Made by a program: the position numbers and the translations under genes | Shown here: positions 56,673 through 64,000 of the stretch, piece by piece | How the letters are laid out: every line of letters starts with the position of its first letter | How positions within the stretch are numbered: the stretch's first letter is position 1 | Notes under the pieces: model-generated | Database searches by the model: none | What the model saw: the letters and a program-made list of their open reading frames with translations, nothing else | Told to the model about the DNA's origin: nothing | NCBI RefSeq assembly: GCF_910596095.1 | Contig: NC_056550.1 | Location: 17,764,501-17,828,500, forward strand | Reading direction: 5' to 3' | DNA length: 64,000 nucleotides | From: Thunnus maccoyii | Taxonomy: Eukaryota; Chordata; Actinopteri; Scombriformes; Scombridae

Positions 56673-57111
56673 ATATATTTTTTTGCCCATGTCCCCTTAG
56701 GGGCTCCATATGATGGCATTATGGTGTGACTTCTAAAAAACTATTTTTAATATTGGGAGACAAAAGCAGGCCCACACTCACTCCTCTTTACACTCACACG
56801 AATGTGTGAGATCTTGCTCAGGTTTAGTGAAACAGAGGCATCAGTGAATAAAAGTACTTTCGTGACAGAAACAAAACTGACATTTACTACATCATATGAA
56901 TGATTGTTTTTCTCCAAAAACTGCTTACAGGGAAAGAAATTCACTATTATGGGGAAGAAAGTGGAGTAGAGAAAGAGAAGTACATTAAAGTCTGGCCTAT
57001 TTACACAGAACTCCACTGACATCCCCAGGGGGGCACGGACAAGACTTGATGTTCCATGATGATGGATGTCAGATGCTTTCACTGCATATCTGACTCAGTT
57101 TCCTGTCCTTG
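56673..57111. repeat. Left part of truncated duplication unit B
   Basis: Matches 49187-49607 upstream of ligand copy A (for example GCCCATGTCCCCTTAGG, CATATGAATGATTGTTTTTC). At 57112 the match stops and, after about 39 unrelated bases, resumes at the equivalent of 51505 inside copy A intron 1. Confidence 0.8.
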
Positions 57112-57437
57112 TGTGGTGTTCCGCGTGATGGCAGCAGTCACGGGGTGTACCTACCTTTTACAGATTACCAAAAGCACAGACCTGTCCTACTTGCTCTGCA
57201 CACAGTGGTCCTTACACACGATTCAGATCTTATAATGTGGAGAATTTTGTTAAAATCTGCTCACATGCAGATCATAGTTTTTTTTGTTTTGTTTTTTTAA
57301 TTTAAGCTTTTGTCATCTTATTTTCTCAACTTGCATATCCACCAATGGTGATTGCATCTGCATCTGCATCTGCGTGCTCACAAACAAAAAATAAACAAGC
57401 ACAACTGTGAGGTGAACTGTTTTTATTTCCATTGCAG

Positions 57438-58248
57438 GTCACCTTAGCATCATCCTCTAAGATCATCACAGGTATGTGTCAGCACTTTTGCACTTTAATT
57501 TATATTCAATTTTAATTGACAAATACTTTCAATTACTTTATGCACATTAGAGACATGTTTATGTCTGGTCCTCACACAGAAAAAAAATTGCACAGTCCTG
57601 TTATTTCTCCTTCTAAACCGGTTGCACATCTGACAGGTGAGGGCAGCACTGATAACCCATCCAATACCATACTGTTAAATGTATTACCAAAGCAGAAAAT
57701 AAGTCAAAATTGTCATATCTTTTGCTTGTAAAAATGAAGGCACATTCTCAAAGTGCAGGGAAGGTAATCATGTGGTATATTTGTCATTTTTGAAGCCTCA
57801 AAATTAAAAAAAATATGTTGTCAGTGTTGTTTTCTCTCTTTCTGTCTTTCCAGATGGATAAGATGTAGTTCATGCAAAAGACATTATGGCATGGAGCTCA
57901 GATGCAGACCCTCTCCTCTATGAAATGGACTACAAAGACAGAAGTTTTGTCATTCAGAAGGAGGGGTATTACGATGTCTACTCCAAAGTTTCCTTCTCAG
58001 ACAACGATGTATTTCATCATCTTGTTGATTTGTGTACTGAAAAGTTTACTGGGAAAAGTGTTACCCTCCTGCATTCCAGGAAATATTCCAATCTTTCCAA
58101 ACATTCCTCTTCCAAACAATCCAACAGTTACCTGGGTGGAGTGTTTCACCTCTCCCAAAGTGATGCCATTTTTGTGAAAGTGAGCAACACCTCAAAAATC
58201 GTGCGACAGAAACCGTCTGAGAATGTCTTTGGTGTATATATGATATGA
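57438..58248 (+). pseudogene. TNFSF14-like ligand, copy B: no exon 1, nonsense codon in last exon
   Basis: Equivalents of exons 2 (57438-57471), 3 (57580-57636) and 4 (57854-58248) are present with intact splice sites. Exon 1, with the start codon and membrane anchor, is missing. The third codon of exon 4, CAA in copies A and C, is TAA here (57859-57861). Exon 3 is 15 bases shorter than in copy A. The rest of exon 4 is open and 395 bases long as in copy A, with replacements such as YYDVYSK for YYYVYSK. Splicing from copy A exon 1 into these exons would still meet the stop. I therefore call it a pseudogene; an internal Met after the stop could not give a membrane ligand. Confidence 0.88.
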
Positions 58249-58953
58249 ATATCATATTAATATTTCACCAGTAATCCTAAAAGTTGGAGTAAGAGTAAAA
58301 AAAATTGGATAAGAAATCATATGGCATCCTTTTTGAGAACTAATGGTTCTCTTTGTAATGAAAAGGCAGATTCACAACCAGATTGGAGTAAAAACCTGGA
58401 AGTGTTAAGAGGGTCAGGACTGCTGACTCTTCAATTTCTAAATTGTGTTTGACAGTATAACAAAATTCATTTTCTCATCAGAGACTTTTTATATGCTACC
58501 TTATATACTTGCTTTGCACTTAATCTTTTGTATGTTACGAACTGACACATCATGGATGGATATTTTGAAGATAACTTTGATATACTGCTTAGTTAGATCT
58601 TTATATTTGTGCTGAGTTTAATCATATGCATCATGTTCATGTTAAAATGTTCAAAAAACACACAAGCTGTATCCTTATACATTTTTTATATCTGAATAAC
58701 ACAATTGCTTTTAATTCTGCTGTCTATGTGCAATAATGCACGCAAAAGAATGAAATAAACAGCTCATGATTTAGATGTGGTTGTTGTTTGTTGGTTTTCT
58801 CAAATGAAATGAACTCCTCTATGCACTTCCTGTTGCATCAAGCGAGACCACACTGGAGCCTTTGCAGAGTGGTCTCAGTATCAGTTGCAGCGAATGTTTC
58901 ACCCACTTGATGCAACAACACCACACATACAGTAGAGAAGGTATTTTTTAAAT
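58249..58953. other. Spacer between copy B and unit C
   Basis: To about 58620 it matches the 3' region of copy A; then it becomes unique, with AATAAA at about 58754-58759 that could have served copy B. No gene seen. Confidence 0.45.
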
Positions 58954-61900
58954 ACATTACAATTACAATTAAATCATCATGGAACATGCATAAAGTCTGC
59001 ATTAAGCACGTGTTTTGCACCGTTATTATATTACCAGAAACTCCTATCACTTGTAATCTCATATCTGTATCTGTATATTTTTGTTATGAATACAGCCCAG
59101 CAAATTAAATTATTATCTTGATCCCATGATTTACTCATTTCCTGATAACAAAACCCTCAGTAACTGATCATGTTTGTGAGAATTAATGGGACAGTATCGG
59201 TGACAGGGTTTAACTATCTAAATTATGTAATACTTAGTTTATCTTTGCAGGAAAAATTTACTGGAAGGTCAGAAGTCAACAACAGAGCAACAGCCCTCCT
59301 TAATACGCCGCCCTGCTGCTTGGAGGTCTAATTTTCTACCATCACATCATGCTTCTCAGGTTTTCAGTTCAGTGTATTCAGCCTTAGGCCCTTTTACCCC
59401 TGATCCGGTCCTACCCTACAATCATGCTGTCACAACTCATTCATCATCCATGTTAGTATTTGAACATAAAGTATTTTGAAATAACTTATTTTTTTCCATG
59501 TTCACTTCCATCTATCACACAAACACACTATTGATTTCAGAGGTGAATATACTCTCTTGAATATTTTTCTAAAAATGTGATTGTGATCTGATCCAGAGTA
59601 ATATGTATAGTATTTACACCCTCAATTCATTTAACAAACTGAAGGAGCATACATTATTCTAAACAAATCACTAACTCTCACCGTACCACGGTGGTGGAGT
59701 ACTTGTTGGTGTCAGACCATGAGACAAGCCGCTAAGCAAGAACATGAGAGAGAGGAAGTGTGAATGGATATTTCAACATTGCTATTACAATGACGTGGGA
59801 GGGCATGAAGGGGAGGTTAAATGCATTGTGCTCACCCACTTGGTAATTGTCGTCTTTTACTTTGAGGCTTCGTAACTGATGGTCAGGTTCTGCAGCTGCA
59901 CCAGAAAAATTTGTATCAAGTACAGCATCATTTTAATGTTTGCAGTTATCGTGTGCAGGCAAGTGCATCTCTGACAGCCTCCAAAGGAGCTTTACTGATG
60001 CATCTCATGATTTCTATATCTGACTCTGAGCTTTGTCTGAGCCATCTCCACTTGAACCAACCACAAGTGAGCCCACCCATTTTGCTACTTTTTCACATCG
60101 TCTGTCACACTGTCTCTTCTGTTTGTCTCTGCAACCCCATTGAAGTGACACTCTTTGACAACTTCTGGAGCATATTTCCATACTGATTCATTTTCAGTTA
60201 CAGAAAGAGCGCTGTTGATATGGCTGAGGATGGGTATCCTTCTGTAAACTTGATGGACAGCCATGCCACCTGTCCTCCAGTACCACCCAGGCTAAGCCAG
60301 GGGCAACAGTGTGCCAGGGTGGGGCAGAAAGCGCTGTTCATCCTGGTGAGCGTGGCATTATGCGGCATGATCGTAGAGGCCTGTCTCATCCACCGTCTCT
60401 ACCAAACTGAATGTGTGAGTATCAATCAGTATCAGTGCTTCTTTTTTGTTGAATTAAATTTTCTTTTGCAACCCCTTTTTACTCTCACTTTCCTCATCAC
60501 CTTTAACTGCTATTCTCACTTTCAGTTTTCCTCTTTTTCTTTTTAGTAGTTTTCTCTTTCTTGTGTTCTGTCACTATTAACCCAAAACTGCTGTTTATTG
60601 ATAACACCTTTAAAATTCCTTTAAACGCTAGTCTTAAATATTTATAACAGGAATTCCTCTAGTTGTCCCAGTAACATCTTATATTCATAATGTAATATTT
60701 ATGTTAAAATGTAATTATTTGGAGTGAGTCAAATATGTACTAATCAAACTAAGGTAAAATCTCAAGACAAAAATAGTAAAATACAAAAATGAGTTACCTC
60801 AGTACATTAAAAAAGTTTCATGAAATAATATAAAAGCAGCACATTTCATGTAAAGGTGATTAGTGATTCAGCAAACAAAAATACTATACAAACATGGGAC
60901 GGTGGAGAAAAAGAAGTGGTGTATTTCCTGTAGCATGATTGTGATCTACCTTTTATAGATTACCAAAAACACCCACCTGTCCTACTTTGCTCTGCACACA
61001 GTGTGGTCCTTACACACAATTCAGATCTTATAATGTTTGTTAAAATCTGCTCACATACAGATCATAGTTGGGTTTTTTTGTTTTTTTACTTTTTATGTCT
61101 TGTTTTCTCAACTTGCATATCCACCAATGGTGATTGCATTCACATCTGCATGTGCATGCTCACAAACAAAAAATAAACAAGCACAACTGTAAGGTGAACT
61201 GCTTTTATTTTCATTGCAGGTCACCTCAGCATCAGTCTCTAAGATCATTGCAGGTATATGTCAGCACTTTTGCACTCAATTTTAATTGATAACTACTTTC
61301 AATTACTTTATGCACATTAGAGACATGTCTTTGTCTGGTCCTCACACAGAACAAGATGCTGCTACTGCCGCTAAATTGCACAGTCCTGTTATTTCTCCTT
61401 TCAAACCACTTGCACATCTGACAGGTGAGAGCAGCACTGATGTCCAATCCAATACCATGGTGTTAAATGTATTACCAAAGCAGAAAATAAATTAAAATAC
61501 ATTGTCATAGCTTTTGCTTGTAAAATGAAGGCACATTCTCAAAGTGGTGGTGGTAATCATGTGGTTTATTTGTCATTTTTGAAGCCTCAAAATTTAAAAA
61601 AAAAAATCAGACTTCATATTGTCGGTGTTTTCCTCTCTCTTTCTTTCTTTCAGATGGACAAGATGTAGTTCATGCAAAAGACATTATGGCATGGAGCACA
61701 GATGCAGACCCTCCCCTCTATAAAATAGACTACAAAGACAGAAGTCTTGTCATTCAGAAGGAGGGGTATTACTATGTCTACTCCAAAGTTTCCTTCTCAG
61801 ACACCGGTATATTTCATCATCGTGTTGATTTGCGTACTGTAAAGTTTACTGGGAAAAGTATTAACCTCTTGAAGTCCAGGAAATATTCCAATCATTTCAA

Positions 61901-63707
61901 ACACCCCGAACAATCCAACAGTTACCTGGGTGGAGTGTTTCACCTCTCCAGAGATGATGCCATTTTTGTGAAAGTGAGCAACACCTCAAAAATCGTGCGA
62001 CAGGACCTCTCTGAGAATGTCTTTGGTGCATATATGATATGAATATCATATTAATATTTTACCAGGAATTCTAAAAATTGGAGTAAGAATAAATAAAATT
62101 GGATAAGAAATCATATAACATCTTTTTTGAGGACTAATGGTTCTCTTTTAATGAAAAGGTAAACACAACCAGATTGGAGTGAAAACCTGGAAGTGTTAAG
62201 AAGGTCAGGACTGCTGACTCTTCAGTTTCTAAATTGTGTTTGACAGTATAACAAAATTCATTTTTTACATCAGGGACTTTTTACATGATACCTTATATAC
62301 TAACTTTACACTTAATCTTTTGTGTGTTACAAACTGACATATCATGGATGGATATTTTGAAGATGACTTATACTGCTTAGTTGGATCTTCATATTTGTGC
62401 TGAGTTTAATTGCATGCATCATGTTGCAAACCAGTCTCACATCAAAATGTATAGTAGCTATGTTAGTCCACAGTGCAAAACATATTAGTTTCAGATGCTT
62501 ACGTTTCTTTGGCCTATTCTTTTCTACTGGCCTGCATCCACAGTGCAAGTGGCCAGTTCCTGTCTGCAAAAACAAACCAAATGGCTGAAATTCCTTTTAT
62601 ACTCAGGGGAAATGCAATATTTTAGGATAGTTTCAGCACTGAAATTCCTTTTAATGACATTTCTAGTGAGAAATGTGCATTTTATTTTCATAATCTTTGT
62701 TCAGGGAATGTATATGATTTTAGGTTTGTTAGTTATTATGCAATTATTTCAGGTCTTGCCAGAAAACCGTAGGAATGCAATGTTTCCGACCGTTGCTATG
62801 GTGGTTGCTATGGACCCTGCTGTCGCTGAAACCATGTCGTTGCATGTTGTTTGAATCATTGTCTTTGCATTGTGTTGTTATTTGAGCTGTTATGTTATTT
62901 GTGTTATTTTATGTAACTGTTTGATTATGTTATTTCAATAAAAAAAACAAAAAAAACATAGAGTTTAGAGTGGAGAAATGAACTGAGTTTGAAATCCAGA
63001 ATTTGAAGCTTTGCAACCAGAGGACTTGCCGCCTGTAAGTATTTTCCTCACTGTCAACGTGTCAAAGCTTTCTTTTAATGATATCATTCATCATCAACAT
63101 TTATCAACACAAAAACACAAAAGTGTCCTTGATAAGTCAACAATATGATAGGTTAATGTTAGGGCCATCAGTTTTAGTTATTTCCCCTTTTTCTCTACAG
63201 CGTTGATTTGCTTCTTCTTCTTCCTGTGAAGTTAACAATTGGAAATATGGACAGCGCCATCTGCCATTGCAATCCATATTGTGGTTGGAGATGGGATTAC
63301 ATCTGTAGTGATAATGACTTGAAAAAACTTTAGAAATTTAAGCTCTTCTATTGAACTGTGTGCTATGAAGGAAACTTGGCTTGTACGTTCAAGACTTAGT
63401 GCTGGATGTCACAGTCACGTTCAGAGATATATATAAAAATACCTCATAAACAACGTTGCTTCTGGTTCTTCTTCTGCACATGGATTCAACAGCGGAAATA
63501 CGGACAACGCCATTCTGCCACTGCAACCCACATTGTGTCGGAGGTGGGATTATACCCGTAGTGATAAGAACTACCATAGAGAATGAATTGAAAAAGCTTA
63601 GAGAGTTTAGCTCCATTCCGGTTCCTCATGCATGGGAACTTTGTATGTATGTTCAAGACATAGTGCAGGATGTCTCAGGGATGTTTTGAACGGGCAGTAC
63701 AGTGCAT
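58954..63707. repeat. Duplication unit C carrying a TNFSF14-like gene
   Basis: Counterpart of 49621-54240. It begins ACATTACAATTACAATTAAA and runs past the gene to GATGTTTTGAACGGGCAGTA. Compared with unit A it retains about 90 extra bases in the 5' leader (about 60033-60140). Confidence 0.85.
60220..62042 (+). CDS. tnfsf14: TNFSF14 (LIGHT)/FasL-like TNF superfamily ligand, copy C
   Basis: Exons 60220-60414, 61220-61253, 61350-61424, 61654-62042; phases agree, 693 nt, 230 aa. Architecture as in copy A: proline-rich PPVPPR, membrane segment ALFILVSVALCGMIVEAC, and TNF homology domain with PLAHLT, LVIQKEGYYYVYSKVSF, SYLGGVFHLSRDD and VFGAYMI. It is intact, with no stop or frameshift. Against copy A it has a codon more in exon 3, two codons fewer in exon 4 and about thirty amino-acid differences, clustered in likely receptor-facing loops of the domain. 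Polyadenylation signal at 62088-62093. Same family caveat as copy A. Confidence 0.88.
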
Positions 63708-64000
63708 CCGATCAACTTCATCGATCAACATGTTGCTTTGTTGACTGCATTGGTGGAATGAACAAAATGCCAGAAGAAAGAAATAAGAGTATTTATCAAT
63801 ACAAAAATTTGTATGTAGTTACGCAAGTAAAATGGAGGGAAAAAGAGCTGAGAGCACTGTGAAAAACATAGGAAAACCAGGAAGTCTAATGCTGAAATTG
63901 TGAAAATGTGCATTCAAATGTAGGACTAAACTGGCATTAAAAACAGACACACACAAACGCCGCCCAAGAACACCTCAATGCCCAACTTTCAAAAATATTG
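62049..64000. other. Region downstream of copy C
   Basis: Up to about 63707 this repeats the sequence downstream of copy A, including an AATAAA followed by A-rich tracts at 62936-62957 and the internally duplicated repeat at 63200-63707. The last 290 bases are not part of the duplication and show no recognisable gene. Confidence 0.5.

Noticed and set aside
56747-57082. 111-codon minus-strand frame, similar to one at 49323-49517
   Set aside because: The similarity is explained by the segmental duplication; the frame is shorter in the other copy and has no domain or promoter context.
62495-62854. 119-codon plus-strand frame downstream of ligand copy C
   Set aside because: The equivalent sequence after copy A is interrupted, and the peptide looks like translated AT-rich 3' sequence.

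Overview
This window looks like a piece of a ray-finned (probably percomorph) fish genome. Genes are split into many short exons with GT/AG borders. The protein-coding exons read as vertebrate orthologues. Introns carry fish-type DNA transposon remnants (piggyBac-like, pogo/Tigger-like, Tc1, hAT), a LINE fragment and microsatellites.

Layout, left to right. (1) 1-1985: first coding exon, on the minus strand, of a KCNT-type (Slack/Slick) sodium-activated potassium channel; the rest lies left of the window. (2) 4314-9317, minus: complete nine-exon qtrt1, the catalytic subunit of tRNA-guanine (queuine) transglycosylase, 410 aa. (3) 9318-9824: a roughly 0.5 kb head-to-head promoter with three CCAAT boxes and a GC box, shared with (4) 9825-35659, plus: complete dnm2 (dynamin-2), 871 aa. 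It has a mutually exclusive exon 10a/10b pair preceded by a GC donor, a 12-nt microexon, and a possible extra 33-nt cassette exon. On the opposite strand of dnm2 intron 15 sits a mir-199 hairpin. (5) 40227-43468, minus: tmed1, a p24-family cargo receptor, tail-to-tail with dnm2. (6) 43.5-64.0 kb: a repeat-rich segmental duplication zone with two intact TNFSF14/FasL-like ligand genes (50779-52612 and 60220-62042, both plus) and, between them, a broken copy (57438-58248) without exon 1 and with a stop near the start of its last exon. Smaller repeated blocks (44.3 and 45.6 kb) suggest further rounds of duplication.

The genes do not form one pathway. The qtrt1-dnm2-tmed1 block is a conserved vertebrate neighbourhood, matching human 19p13. 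KCNT, dynamin and TNF-ligand genes also lie near each other around human 1q24-q31 (DNM3, FASLG, KCNT2) and 9q (DNM1, KCNT1, TNFSF8/15), so the window may preserve an old vertebrate paralogon.

The most interesting points are the TNF-ligand copies, whose exons differ more than their introns and mostly by amino-acid replacements; the alternative-splicing architecture of dnm2; the antisense mir-199; and a foldback MITE that makes up most of a qtrt1 intron. All calls come from reading the sequence; no database search or alignment program was run.
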